A stretch of DNA of 64,000 bases. It comes from Cunninghamia lanceolata. Its lineage: Eukaryota; Streptophyta; Pinopsida; Cupressales; Cupressaceae. Under the pieces are notes generated by a model. The model did not search any database. It saw only the letters and a list, made by a program, of their open reading frames with translations, and was not told the DNA's origin. Numbering within the stretch: position 1 is the stretch's first letter; every line of letters begins with the position of its first letter. Shown here piece after piece: positions 10,180 through 21,990 of this stretch. The translations under genes were made by a program, and so were the position numbers. The stretch covers positions 2,418,001-2,482,000 of the forward strand of contig BSBN01000242.1 of NCBI GenBank assembly GCA_027924645.1. The letters are read 5' to 3'.

Positions 10180-11550
10180 ATGGATGGATTGATTCAGGAT
10201 GATAGATACAGGGTGGTTGATGACATCATATACTATAAGGATAGGATATTTTTGGTACCTAAATCAAAGGTTAAGCAACAAATTTTGAGATCCATTCATG
10301 ATTCACCTCTAGCAGGGCATCCAGGTTTCCTTAAAACCTATAGGAATGTTAGAGAGAAATTCTCTTGGAAGGGTCTCAAGGATGATGTGATGCAACATGT
10401 TAGAGAGTGCTTGACTTGTTAGTAGAACAAGTCAAAGCATACTTTCCTAGCTGGTCTTCTACAACCTTTGCCTATACCTGAGTAGAAGTGGGAGAGTATT
10501 TCTATGGACTTTATTACTGGCCTTTCGAGGGTATAGGGTAGAGATTGCATATATGTAGTAGTTGACAAGTTGACTCAATATGCATATTTCTTTGCCATAC
10601 CGACAGACTATTCAGCTTTGCAGGTGGCAGAGTTATTTTTTCAAGAGGTATTTCAGCTGCATGGTCTCCCTAAGACCATTGTTAGTGATCGGGACAACAG
10701 GTTTCTCAGTATGTTCTGGTAGGAGTTGTTCTAATTATCAGGTACAGAGTTGACACCCATCACTAGCTACCATCCTCAGATAGATGGTCAGACTGAGATT
10801 GTGTAAAAGTGGGTAGAGAGCTATCTATGAAATTATGTAGCGGGGGAGCAACGTGCTTGGGTTAGATGGCTTTATTTGGGGCAGTATTGTTATAATACTA
10901 CCTATCATATGACCATTGGTATGTCACCATTCAAAGCTCTATATGGTTATGATGTAGTTTCTTTTGTTGATTTAGCTTTTGGTGATAGTAGAGTTCCTAA
11001 AGCTAAGGAGCTAATACAGGACACCTAGGATATCCTGAAGGCACTTAGGGATAATATGCAGTAGACCCAAAATCAGCAAAAGTTGTATGCTGATATACAT
11101 AGAGTGGAGAGGACATTTGAGATTGATGACTTGGTTTTCTTGCGTCTACAACCTTATAGACATATTTCATTAAAGAGAAGTGGTGCAGAGAAGTTGAAAC
11201 CAAGGTTCTATGGTCCCTACAGGATTGTTAGGAGAGTTGGGGAGGTAGTGTATGAGCTTGACTTACCAGTAGGTAGCAAGATTCATAACATCTTCCATGT
11301 ATCATGCCTCAAGAAGGCATTCAGATAGCATATAGTTTGTTCTCCAGACCTCCCTCCTCTTGATGAGGAAGGTATATTGATCTTATAGCCTGATTCAATG
11401 TTGGATACGAGAGAGTGTAGGTTGTACAATAGGGTGATTAAGGAGTATTTGGTGAGATGGAGAGGTTTGCCGATGGAGGATGCTACTTGGGAAGGAGAAC
11501 AGATTTTGGAGCATCCTAATCTTCAATTTATTGAGGACAAGCAATCCTGA
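10180..11550 (+). pseudogene. chromovirus integrase with C-terminal chromodomain
   Basis: This is the integrase of element B. The N-terminal HHCC zinc domain is present (HDSPLAGHPG ... HVRECLTC), followed directly by two TAG codons at 10420-10425 where Gln-Gln is expected. The catalytic core keeps its three acidic residues: SMDFITGL, TIVSDRDNRF and DGQTEIV. The GPYRIV module and the end YLVRWRGLPMEDATWE form the chromodomain, which in this family steers insertion towards particular chromatin. The frame ends at a natural-looking TGA at 11548-11550, ten bases before element C. In-frame stops are also at about 10480, 10537, 10720, 10732, 10804, 10828, 11026, 11062, 11326 and 11386. Confidence 0.9.
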
Positions 11551-11559
11551 GAAGGAAGG

Positions 11560-12946
11560 TGTAAAGGAAAACTAATGTGCTGTAGACTTAGCATAATTCA
11601 GGGGTAAACCTATCTGAACAATCCACTCTATCATTGCATTCCTACATTAAATTATCAACCAAGGAGCATAATCTTATGATGGCACTGCACTGTATGTGCC
11701 TTTAGGGCTCATATTCTTCCTAGACTATCTTATCCAAACCTACTCAAGATATTCTACTCTACTAAAATTCACAGAAATGCAAGAACAATAAAAACAATTA
11801 TAGAATCTAGTGGCTACGGGTACCTGCAACATAAGTTGTAGATGACTGTTATCAACAAAAAATTACAGAAGTAACCCAAAACATCCAAACTAATAAGAGA
11901 ACTAGTGCTAACCTCCAGAGGACTTAAAGTTGATAAATCATGCAATTGTTCATGAACCATATGACTTGTAATACAACAATCAAATTATTCTAATTGACTC
12001 GTAATGTATTTATAACTTAATAGAAAACATACTTAACAAGAATGCATAAAGAAATGGGAAAATAAATGAAGTGAGGATCAGTAACTTGAGTGGTCAGCTC
12101 AAGGGACTGACTCACTTAACTGAAAATAAAATCTAATTCAGATACTCATGCATCTTCATGACACACAGTTCCATTCATTTCAAATCATAAACAAAATCTT
12201 TTCAGATTGTATTCAATAATAACATTCCTCAATAAAACATGTCTGGATCTTCCAATATTGAAAAATAGAGTAACAACTGAGTATCTAGGAAATAAAGTAA
12301 CTAAATTGATATCTAACTCATCCCTCCTAACTTCTACAGAAATGGGAGAGTTTTATGTAACTATCAACTAACTTCAACCATTAATCCATTCCTAGATACT
12401 AGGATAAAGGTTTGAGATCGATTTATTAATCTAACCAAACAGAGGAAAGAGAGTCCTATTCAAACAAGAATTCTTATGCAACGGATCTCATGAAGAACGA
12501 TGTGTTTGAAACAAGTCTTCTTCTTCTTCTACATTTATTTCTGTCCATGATGGTTCACATTCATCCTCCAGCTGCCTGCACATTTGGCGTCCTAACTTCA
12601 CTTCCTTTAATTCTCCTGTCTGCAACTTCACTGCAAATGCTCATTTCCTTGATGACACGATCTTGTTGCACAGGGGTTAATTCACAAAACATATGCACAC
12701 AAATAACCTTCATGACTAAACCATAGGATTCCATTTATATTGCATGTATACTCCTGTTTAAATCATTCAATTGATAATATCATCACCATATTCCATGTTA
12801 ATAATAGGGATTCAAAGTCTTGTAAAGTATATAAAAAGATAGCATATAATGATGGTGATGTTGGTAAAGTGTATGGAGGATCATATGGAAAAGTTCTAAA
12901 AACATATAAAAGCAACATAAAAAGAGGTCAATATTTCAACCCATCA
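11560..12946 (-). repeat. 3' LTR of element C
   Basis: This 1,387 bp LTR reads TGTAAAGG to CCCATCA on the plus strand (TGATGGG to CTTTACA in element orientation). It pairs with 22015-23399. The left neighbour is target duplication GAAGG and the right neighbour is the polypurine tract. Short frames at 12490-12726 and 12740-12991 lie inside or across this LTR and have counterparts in the other copy, so they are not genes. Confidence 0.93.
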
Positions 12947-12962
12947 CTCCCCCCAACTAGCC
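12947..12962 (-). other. polypurine tract of element C
   Basis: Read on the minus strand, a purine tract (AGTTGGGGGGAG) abuts the LTR that begins TGATGGG. It would prime plus-strand cDNA synthesis. Nearly the same tract recurs internally at 15830-15844. Confidence 0.85.
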
Positions 12963-13392
12963 TTTTGCTTGCCCTCAATCAAAATCATTGAATTGAACAT
13001 CTAGGGAGAAGATTGTAGTGTAAAGTAATTTGCCTAAGGTGCATTATTTCTCTAAATCCTTCACCCTACTTAAGATAAAAACCATTGTAGCAAGCAAGCC
13101 TATCCAATTTGACTGATTCTGCATTCCCACATTCATCACCCTTTTCTCCTGTCCAGTGTGGTATTGGATAGAGGAGAATAGGAGGATGAAAAGTAAGTGG
13201 CAGCCATCCTACTCCTGCTTGTTATGAAATCCAGATGTACTTGCGCAGTCTCTCAAACATATTCATAAAATTGTGGAAAGAGTGAGGCTCTTTCCTCTAC
13301 AGTGCTGGAGTCAAACTATTCCATCTATCTTGCACATACCTTAGACAATTTTGAAGCATAGGCCTTGCTAACTACTGTATCCTTTTATGATC

Positions 13393-15720
13393 TCACAGTC
13401 TCAAATCCATAATTATTTTTCCTGGGCCTTTGTGTGAGAGGAGTGTTAACCATTGAGTGAGGATTACATCAGGATTCATTGCTTCCCTTCTGACCTGCAG
13501 TGCCACTATCTTTTCTTGTTCTTCATATTTATCCATCAATTCCCCTATGAGCTTCTCATTCTTGAGATATGATAACAATACCCTAACCTGCAAATCCCCA
13601 ACATACATGGAAGGGTTCCATTATGTGTCCTCTATCATTAAGTAGTTATGCAAACAATATTCACACAATTAGTCCTGCTCCTCTAAACTGACTTCTTTAA
13701 AATAGCTGTAGAAAATATACCTTGAATGTAAAGCAGGTTGATTATTAATGAACCTATTAAACTGGAAGCTAAGAAAATTTTCTTTCAAAAACAATGCATA
13801 TACCCTTGGTGGAGGTCTACATCCAATTATCTATATGGCCCTATCAATTACCTCCGTTAGTTTATCCTCCAACCTCTTTATCACCAAATTCTTGTCTTCT
13901 ATTGATGCATTGAGATTCTATTTTTCCTTCTCCCAATTTTCCTTTTCTTGTTTGGATTTATGAGTGAGTTTTATTAATTCAAAACCCAAAGACAAAGTAG
14001 TGTGGTATACTGGAGTCCTTATCACAGGAGGTTGTGGAGTGAGTACCTCATTTTCTTCAGCATTTGTTTTACTTACAGCCATCTGTGCCAACAAATCTAA
14101 ATTGGTTCGATGGCCATAGGTCTGAATTCTCTCCTCCAACTCCTGTATTGTTTTCTCTTTTTCTTTGTCTTTCTCTTCAGACCCTCTCACCCACTCTTCC
14201 AATTATTTTATTCTATCAAGAGCTTCTTGAAGTTCTTTTCTTATGTTCCTATCTTCTAACAATTCCATTTCCTTTTCAAAATTCAGACCTTCATCATCAT
14301 CATCCCCAGTTATATAAAAAATTTCCTTAGCAGAACTACTAGGAACTGAATTTCCCACTTTCTTTGCAATAAATAGAACCTCTAAGTCAGAATCATAAGA
14401 TGAGGAAACATACCTTCTCTTTTTAGCAGACACATTAACATTTTCACAAGCACTAGTAGAGACATCTTCAGGAGTATCAACAAGGACATCTTCAGGGGCA
14501 ATTCCTCCTTTATCTACATTTGAATTCACTAGTGTTGGATCATGGTGCTACTGCCCTTCACCTTCTTCCTGTCCTTGTTCCTCCACAACTTTCTCCTTCA
14601 CACTCTACCTCTTCAACCTTCCTGAATGCCTAGGAGTAACAATCTTCTATTTGACTTCATGTTTTCTTTTCTTTTTACTACTCTTCTTCTTCGTTTCCCC
14701 TGCATCTTCTCCCTTCATAGTGCTTTTATGCTTCTCAACACTTTCCTTGCTTCTCTTTTTCTTAACAGGTGCTGAATCAGTGCCTATCATAGGTTTAGGG
14801 TTAGAAAATGAGGGCTCTTCTGCTGCCACTGGCCTATCCTTTAGAGTGTTATTCCTCCTGTGGCCCTTCTTGTTCAAGCTCATGTCGGGGTTCATCTTCT
14901 GCTTCAAGTTGTTCCAACAATGTTGTAATATCTACACAGTGTTTAAAATCCTCCCAATCAACCTGTGGTTGTTGAATTCTCAGGCTCCTCTTGATCAATA
15001 AAACTATAAACAATGATGGGAGAATGTGGTGTCCAATTGCTTTTTCTGGTATTCAGACCCCATCCTTTTCAACATATTATATAGGAAATTGGGGACGTTG
15101 ACTAGCTTATCATGGCGTAGATGATTGAGCAACTTAAAATGTACAGTATACAAAAAATTATGCCGGCCATCACAGGTACTGTATTTAATGATGTATGAAG
15201 CACAATTTACCTAGAAAAATGGAAGGGATAATCTATTTGTACCTTGTGTCATTGAGTCTAGGTGCTCTCCTCTCTCACAAAATTCTTACCTTGATGCGGC
15301 TACATCAACATGAGCTGGATACTCGGACCTTGTGTGTGGCAACCCTGTGACTTGGGAAATGGCCATTTCAAAAGCATCCACAACTAATCCCCTAACCATT
15401 GCCTCATCATACTGCAGTGTGGCTACAAATTCCTTTGCCATTTCATTATCATATTTTATCAATTTCAAAAAGTAGTCCAACCATCCTACTCTGGTAAAGA
15501 GTGGTAGCACCAACACATCCTCTAATATTTCTTTATGTGTGGATGGTTCTCATTGTATCGCATCACCCCCCATTATCTCTATGTTTACCTTCTTGAAGTG
15601 CAACCTCTTGAAGTGTCAATCTCTACTAAACTCCAATTCTACCACCTTGAAGAGAACCAGCCTATAGTTTACTACCCTTTTCTATTCTTCATTACAACTT
15701 TCTCAAGGTAACAAGTTCAT
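13393..15720 (-). pseudogene. additional ORF downstream of integrase in element C, unknown function
   Basis: This decayed frame has the same orientation as pol and sits between integrase and the 3' LTR, the env position of Athila-like elements. Reading starts at an ATG at 15720 (MNLLP) or possibly upstream, just after an internal polypurine tract. Most of it lies in a single frame, broken by stops (near 15702, 15549, 15280 and 15210, among others) and local frameshifts around 14900-15000. Visible parts are an N-terminal globular region with MVRGLVVDAFEMAISQVTGL and STCDGRHNFLYTVHFKLLNH, a strongly basic lysine-rich block (KKKSSKKKRKHEVK, possible nuclear signal), an acidic segment (TGDDDDEG), and a C-terminal region likely to form coiled coil (TIQELEERI, IKRLEDKLTE). 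I see no signal peptide or membrane segment, so a retroviral envelope is unlikely. Function unknown. Confidence 0.6.
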
Positions 15721-15829
15721 ATTTTGGTGAAATAGGGTAGGTTTACTTTTTTAGAAAATGGCATAGGATGTTCTATCTGGTATCTATAAAACCAAAGATG
15801 GTAAAAATGGTGAAAATAAAAAAATTAAA

Positions 15830-15844
15830 CCCCTCCCCCCAACT
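15830..15844 (-). other. internal polypurine tract-like copy in element C
   Basis: The plus strand carries CCCCTCCCCCCAACTA. Its core CTCCCCCCAACTA is identical to the true polypurine tract at 12947. It lies between the end of integrase and the additional ORF. It could be a second plus-strand priming site or a relic of how the extra ORF was acquired. Confidence 0.6.
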
Positions 15845-16486
15845 AATGTGTGAAGTGACCTCACTTCACGTGGCAATTGATAGGAAACGAAGAGTATTGA
15901 TTAACTGGAATGGTGAGAAATATTTTTGCATGCATGAAATAAATAAAAAGTAATAATGAATATAAAAAGAAAGCTAGGTTTAATCATTGTAAGTTACCTT
16001 ATGTACACATGTTATGGAAATAAATGATCAGTGCACCTTGAAATTTGAGAACATGTACTCAACATTTTATTTGATATGACAAAGATGACATGCATGCGGA
16101 TGAATGGTCAGGTGGCAGGGACTACAGAGTTGATGTGATGTGATAGCTCACAATGCATGAATGAACAACTCATGAACTTGAGTTGACACATTTGCAGCGG
16201 TGCTAGATTTATCTTAAAATGAATGAAGCAATGTGTAGAAAATATGGAATGAGCAATAAAATGGTGGACTATTTGCCAAAGTAGTGAAGACATTTGCAGA
16301 CATGAGTTGCTACGGGTGCCTCAAACACAAGTCCCAACTGAATAATTACATATGCCATAGGTCAGGTCCCAACTGAAAGTGAAAATAGGTCCCACTAAAA
16401 GTGAAAAATAGGTTCTAACTGAAGTTAACTATGTCCATCTTGGATAATGTGTTATGTGTGCATGTGAATTATAAAGCAAGAAAAAA
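15845..16486 (-). other. non-coding spacer between integrase and the extra ORF of C
   Basis: No coding feature is seen. At about 16362-16425 a short unit (AGGTCCCAACTGAAAGTGAAA and variants) is repeated about three times in tandem with decay. Confidence 0.5.
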
Positions 16487-18450
16487 TTAAGTCTCAGTGA
16501 TAGGGGTTGAGTATTGCAACTCAACCTCTACATCACTAGATAGGATTGGTGGATCATCTTCTGATGGTGTATCTGTTGGTGTCGCAAAACCTTCATCAGG
16601 GGTGCCATGAGTACCATACTGAGTGGATAGAGAAATGAGAAAATCATCCTTCTGAAGTGGTTTCTTATATAGTTTCAGCCTATGTCCATTTACTAACAAT
16701 GAGAATCAGACCTCATCAATGGTTTGTAATTGGACTGTACCATTAGGGAATACTTGTTTAATCACATATGGTCCCAACCACTGAGATTGGAGTTTTCCCT
16801 TGAAATATTTGTATCTTGAATCATAGAGAAGGGCCCAATCACCAGCAATGAATTCTTTAGTCTTGATATACTTTTTCATGCCATTTAACTCTTTATTTCT
16901 GTATAACCTCTGTGTGGTGGATGGATTCTAATCTGATTTCATCAAGAACATTCAAATGTTGTAGTCTATCCTTTTGAGCTTCTGTCAAATCCATCCCTAA
17001 TTCTACTATTGTCCTTAGGGTTTTGTATTCAAATTCTATAGGCAGGACTGCTGTCTTTCCATAAACTGATTCATAAGGAGTAAACCCTGTAGTTGTCTTC
17101 CAGGTAGTTCTATATGCCCAAATAGCTTCTGGTAACCTAGAACCCAATCTCTTCTATGAAGATGTACCATTTTTGTCAATATATTGTCAAGCTCCCTGTT
17201 TGTGACCTCAACCTAACCATTAGCCTGAGGATGGTAGGGAGTAGACTTCTTGTGTCTAATATGATATTCCTCCACTAGTTTGGTGATTAAATCTGATGTG
17301 AATTGTGGGCCTTGATCAGTCACTATCTCCCTTGGTACACCATATCTAGTGAAGATCTCCTCATACAAAAATTTTGCCACATTGCCATCTCTAACAAACT
17401 GCAAGGCTTTAACTTCCACCCATTTGGTTAAGTAGTCAATACATACCAATATGTATTCCTTGTTGTTTGAAGTAGGAGAGATAGGACCAACAAAATCCAA
17501 TCCCCACTTATCAAAAGGGGCTAATGCTATTTATGGCTACAATTTAGGCATTTCATCACTTCTTGTAGGTCTCCCCATCCTTTGACACCGATCACAACTT
17601 CTAGTATACTTGACAACATCTTTATGAAGTGTTGGCCAGTAATATCCTGTTGTCAATATTTTGAAGGCTATCCTCTTGGCTGCGAAATGTCCCCCACAGG
17701 GTTCATCATGACAGGCCTTCAATATAACAAACACCTCATCCTCTCTGCTACATCTTCTCATAATGTTATCTGGGCCAGTGTAGAATAGGAATCCAGAAAT
17801 CCAAGAATAAGGGAAACATTTGTGAACTACCTGCCTCTTCTCCCTTGGAGAAAAGTAACCTGGAATCTGCCCTAAAACTAAATAATTAGATATGTCTGCA
17901 TACCATGGAGTGTGTATAGTTAGAGCAAATAGACACTCATCAGGAAAAGAGTCATCAACCACTCCTTCTAGTGATTGTGTAGGTAGTCTAGACAGAAAAT
18001 CAACAACTACATTAGATTTCCTTGGTTTGTCAACAATTATGTCAAATTCTTGTAATAACAACAACTATCTTAGAAGTCTGCCACCCACTATTAGCTTATT
18101 TATCAAGTATCTGATTACTGTATGATTTGTATGTATGAACACTTTATAACCAGTTATGTAGTGTCTGAATTTGTTAATTGCATAAACAACAGCTAACATT
18201 TCCTTTTCTGTCACAGTGTAGTTTAACTTAGCTCCCTATAGATTTTTAATGATATAGTATATTGCATACTCTTTATTTCCTTCTTAATGGCCTAAGACTA
18301 CTCCAATGGAAAAGTCTGATGCATCTGTGTGGATATGAAAAGGCAGTGTCTAATTTGGACCTCTGAGAACTAGAGCTTGTGTCAAAGATGCTTTAAGCTT
18401 CTCAAATGAATTCTGATAGTCTGAAGTCCATTCAAATTCAATATCTTTTG
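16487..18450 (-). pseudogene. Athila/Tat-like RNase H and integrase of element C
   Basis: RNase H is recognised by FHIHTDASDFSIGVVLGH, YTVTEKEMLAVVYAINKF and the tail KSNVVVDFLSRLP. The integrase zinc domain is intact in pattern (ACHDEPCGGHFAAKR ... SCDRCQRMGR). The catalytic core keeps its acidic triad: KWGLDFVGPI, EIVTDQGPQFTS and the Glu after the TAG in ANG*VEVTN. The last part (LNGMKKYIK, then WLGPYVIKQVFPNGTV and LLVNGHRLKLY) is the usual integrase C-terminal region; the frame ends at 16487. Stops, mostly TAG, occur near 18355, 18240, 18066, 17536, 17530 and 17219, and frameshifts fall near 17150. The N-terminal edge follows an internal deletion of the reverse transcriptase thumb and connection. 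Confidence 0.88.
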
Positions 18451-19518
18451 TCAATCTTCATATGTTTCACCATATGTAGTGAAGTCATTCATATAAATTT
18501 CCATGCTGTCATGGGCAAAATCAGAGAAAATACTGAGGACTGCTCTTTGAAATGTGGCTGGAGCATTGCACAAACCCAAAGGCAAGACTGAATATGCATA
18601 GGTCCCCCAAGGGCATGTAAATGTTGTCTTATCTTGATCCTCTGGTGCAATCTTGATTTGGTTATAGCCACTAAAACCACCAAGAAATGAGAAATATTTC
18701 TTACCTGATAAAGAGTCAAGAACTTGATCAATGAAGGGCAATGGGAAGTGGTCCTTCCTAGTGGCAACATTTAGTTCTCTATAATCAACACAAACTCTCC
18801 ATTTGCCACCGTTATTGGGCACTATGACCAATGGTGAAACCCATTCACTATCTGAAATGGGGTATATACACTTTGCATCTAAAAGCTTTTGAAGTTCTTC
18901 TTTCACTATCTCTTTGAGAGTAGGATTCATGCATCTCTGCTGTTGTCTTATAGGTCTATGCCCATCATCAATGTAGATTTTATGCATACACAAAGTAGGA
19001 TTTATGCCTTTCACATCACTATAATCCCATGCAAACACTGTTGAGTGGGTTTGTAATACTGCATGCAGGGATTGCTGCTGCTCATCAGTCAATACATTAT
19101 CAATAGTCAACATCTTTCCTGGCTTGACTTCCAATGGCTTAGACATTTCTTGCACAGAGGACAAATCAAGGCTAGGTATTACTAGCAAGCATTGCTGGGG
19201 TAATAAAGTATAGAATATTTCAGACACCTCCTCTGAGGAATTGGTAGGTATTATACTTCTTAAGGGATCTTGTAAGCAAGATGAACAATCTTGCTGCTGT
19301 GGGTGTCTTCCATAGTCATTTTGTATGATGTGAACGATCAGCTCATCTTCATGTTGAATATCTAGAAAGGGGTTGCGTTCAATAGTCATCAATGTTTGTA
19401 GGGAATAGCTGTCCTCATCTTCCAGGGTAGGCCAAATGGTCTGTTCAAGCTCATGGAATGGTTGGGCTGGTGGATATAAAACTAATTTCTTGGTCACAGT
19501 CCCATTGGATATGATCAT
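18451..19518 (-). pseudogene. Athila/Tat-like reverse transcriptase of element C
   Basis: A 355-codon open frame covers the protease-RT linker and the fingers and palm of reverse transcriptase: MNPTLKEIVKEELQKLLDA, WVSPLVIVPNNGGKWRVCVD, HFPLPFIDQVLDSLSGKKYF and VLPLGLCNAPATFQRAVLSI. Both parts of the active site are changed. The first Asp motif is SFLGGFSGYNQI instead of SFLDGFSGYNQI, and the YMDD box is IYMNDFTTYG. The frame stops right after GETYED, and the following sequence (TKDIEFEW) belongs near the start of RNase H, so roughly a hundred residues of thumb and connection are deleted at about 18445-18455. The upstream linker is acidic and rich in Gln. It lies in a different frame from gag and integrase. 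Confidence 0.9.
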
Positions 19519-20083
19519 GTTACCAGACCTGCAACCTATAAATGCATCTATTGTGGCAAGCCATGGTCTGCCTAGTATAAGAGGATAACCAACGAGATTA
19601 ACTTTGGGTTGTAGGACTATGAAATCAGTAGGATATTCCTAGGAATCTAATGTAATGACCAAATCCTCAATGACTCCTTCAGGTTTAACTGTAGACCTAT
19701 TAGCTAATTGCAAGACTGTCTGAGTAGGCCTAAGGTTGTTCAACTAGAGTGTTTGCATTATTTCCTTAGTCATTACATTAATTGCAGCACCTAAATTTAT
19801 CAAAGTATTCTTAATCAGAGTCCCATTGATTTTGACATCCACAACTAGACTACCTGGATCTATATATTTGGGAACAATTATATTTCCCAACATTATGTCA
19901 GCAAGGTTACCCAAAAAATGAACTGTCTTTAGGTCTATCCTCTTTCTTCTTGGTTTCTTTATGCAGATCTCTGATAGTTTTAGTATAGATGGGAATATCT
20001 TTGATGGCTTGGATTAAGGGAATCTTTATACTTTTACCTTGTAATTGTCTTATGAGGTCATTTTCAGACTGTGCTGGTTGTTT
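19519..20083 (-). pseudogene. retroviral-type protease region of element C
   Basis: Protease remnant without a long open frame. Reading across frames gives NIIVPKYIDPGSLVVDVKIN, then TLINLGAAINVMTKE and LVGYPLILGRPWLATIDAFI. In Athila-type elements the catalytic motif is normally IDLGA, so the Asp has become Asn here. The ILGRPWLATIDA segment is the usual protease C-terminal signature. Several stops and frameshifts separate these pieces. The product would have cleaved the gag-pol polyprotein. Confidence 0.75.
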
Positions 20084-21664
20084 CTAGATAGCCAAGTGTT
20101 CAAGGAAAGGAGGCTTAGGATTTGAAATGATTTGAGGGCCCTGAGTTGATTCAAGTTCTAGAGGTGATTTATCTAAGGCTCCCTCTATGGGTTCTTCATC
20201 TTCAAGTTTTGTAATTTGGGGAGATGAATGGCTCACAAGTTGCTTCCCTGATCTGAGATGAACATTACTCACTTCTACCCCATAGGTGGGGTATTGCATT
20301 ACCTCGTTAATATAAGCCTGTTGAACAGGCTTGTTGTTAGGATTAGGTCTAGGCTAGGTGGGGATTTGGGTAGGTCTAGGAGGTGGATTTTGAGGTGCTA
20401 TTGGAGGAATTATTGCTGGCTACTGAGGTTGAGGTGGAAGCATAGGTTGTTGGTAATTTACATTTTGCTGCCATTGTTGGTTCTTGTTCCATTGGGGTTA
20501 CCATTAAGGTTGTTGTGTAGGCCAATAGTGGTTATAGTTGGCACCTTGAAAACCTTGTTGGGGCCATGGGTTTGGCTGCTGTTGGTTCCAACTAGGTTGC
20601 AGAGTAGTCCATTGTGGGTTTTGCCAGAGATTTTGATTAGGCCATGGTTGAGTGTTCCAAGCAAAGAAATTTTGGTTCGCGGCAGGAAAGGGTGAACTGA
20701 AATTTAGTGGATTAGAGGGCATACCTTGTCTTTGCTGCCAAGGTCTCCTTTGAGCTATGTAGAACAATTGTCCATCCTCTCCCTCAAATGGCTAAAATTC
20801 TAGCCTTTCAATCTTCTCTTGCTGGATGCTTGCCACCCTTTTGCATTTACAATTGGCCTTCCTTTGCCTACAATTGGGACAATACTCAGTAAGTATTGCA
20901 TCAGTCTCCTCTTATTTCTTCTTGATATAAAGAGTGTCCAGCTATGTAGCCATATGGTTGATTATGTCCTCCTTCATGTTGGACAACAAGTTACTAATTT
21001 CCACCCTTGAAACTCCATTAGTTGCTTTGTTGGTAATTGATATCCTTTCTCCCCTTGGTCTTCTGGTGAAAGTCCTTGAATAATTTTGGCAAACCTTACA
21101 AATTGACTCAAAAGCTAGCTGAGAAATATCACCTTGCCCAATGAGATTCAGGGTGTCCATGCAATCATCCTTAACTCCTCTTAAGAAAACCAGTTTTAAT
21201 GATTCTTCAGATAATCTATTTTGGGGGTTTTTCTTCAGAGCAAACTAGAATCTTTCAACGTAGTCTTCTAGTGGCTCCTCCTCCTTTTATGACATCCTGA
21301 AGATGTCATCTCTCCTCTTGTCATGTCCTTGACAGTAATCTTGGCATTTCTCCAAGAATTTCTCCTTCATTGTATCCCAGTCTGGAATGACATCTTTTCC
21401 TAATCCCATAAGCCATCTCAAGGTTGCATCCTTGAGAGTGGCAGGAAAGTGTTTCATCTTGTGAGCATCTGAGGTGTAGTCATAGCTCCTACACAAGATA
21501 TCAAACTCAAACAAAAACGTATCTGGGTCCTCTGTCACCAAGCCATAGAAGACTGGTAATGTTGATGGTGGAATATTTTTCAGCACTGTAGCCCTCTCTT
21601 GATTAGTGATAGGGAACTCAAACATTGCTTGCTTTGGTGGATCCTCCATCGCAGCATCTGCCAT
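20084..21664 (-). pseudogene. Athila/Tat-like gag of element C
   Basis: Gag of element C starts at ATG 21664 (MADAAMEDPPKQAMFEF). The capsid-like core contains FYGLVTEDPDTFLFEFDILC, LKDATLRWLMGLG and WDTMKEKFLEKCQDYC, typical of the retrotransposon gag family. A Cys-rich stretch EYCPNCRQRKANCKC replaces a canonical CCHC knuckle. It is followed by a long low-complexity region rich in Trp, Gln, Asn and Pro (about 20504-20767) and a Pro-rich segment. The end (EVSNVHLRSGKQL) is a feature I associate with Athila/Tat gags. All main pieces share one frame, broken by stops near 21285, 21238, 20939, 20912, 20793, 20500, 20430, 20356 and 20081. Confidence 0.85.
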
Positions 21665-21990
21665 GGTTCTGAAGGTCCCTTCTGTGGTTGTGGAAGAAGC
21701 TGATGGAGATGTAGAAGGTGTTGTGAGAGGAAGCTCCTCTTCTTCAGTACTTTCTACTGTATAGTTGATAAAGTCAGCTGTATCTTCTATATCATGATAA
21801 TTTGAAGGGAGGAATCTGCCTCAGATGTCTCTTTGCCTCAACATACAGTAAATTTGGCTTTATATTCCAATGGTCGTGCATAATGTTAGTATAATTCTGG
21901 TATTTCCAGAAAAGTGAATCTATTAACCCTAATGCTGGAATCAAAGTTTAAACTATGAAAGCATGTAAAATGAGCCTATGAAGGTAGCAC
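21665..21990 (-). other. untranslated leader of element C
   Basis: About 330 bp lie between the primer-binding site and the gag start. No conserved frame was seen. It would hold the packaging and dimer signals of the genomic RNA, but I cannot point to one. Confidence 0.5.

Noticed and set aside
12490..12991. Frames near the left LTR of C considered as small secreted proteins
   Set aside because: They lie within or across the LTR and polypurine tract, and the right LTR copy has them disrupted.
13393..15720. Extra ORF of C considered as a retroviral envelope gene
   Set aside because: No signal peptide, membrane anchor or cleavage site seen; the lysine-rich and coiled-coil make-up does not fit.
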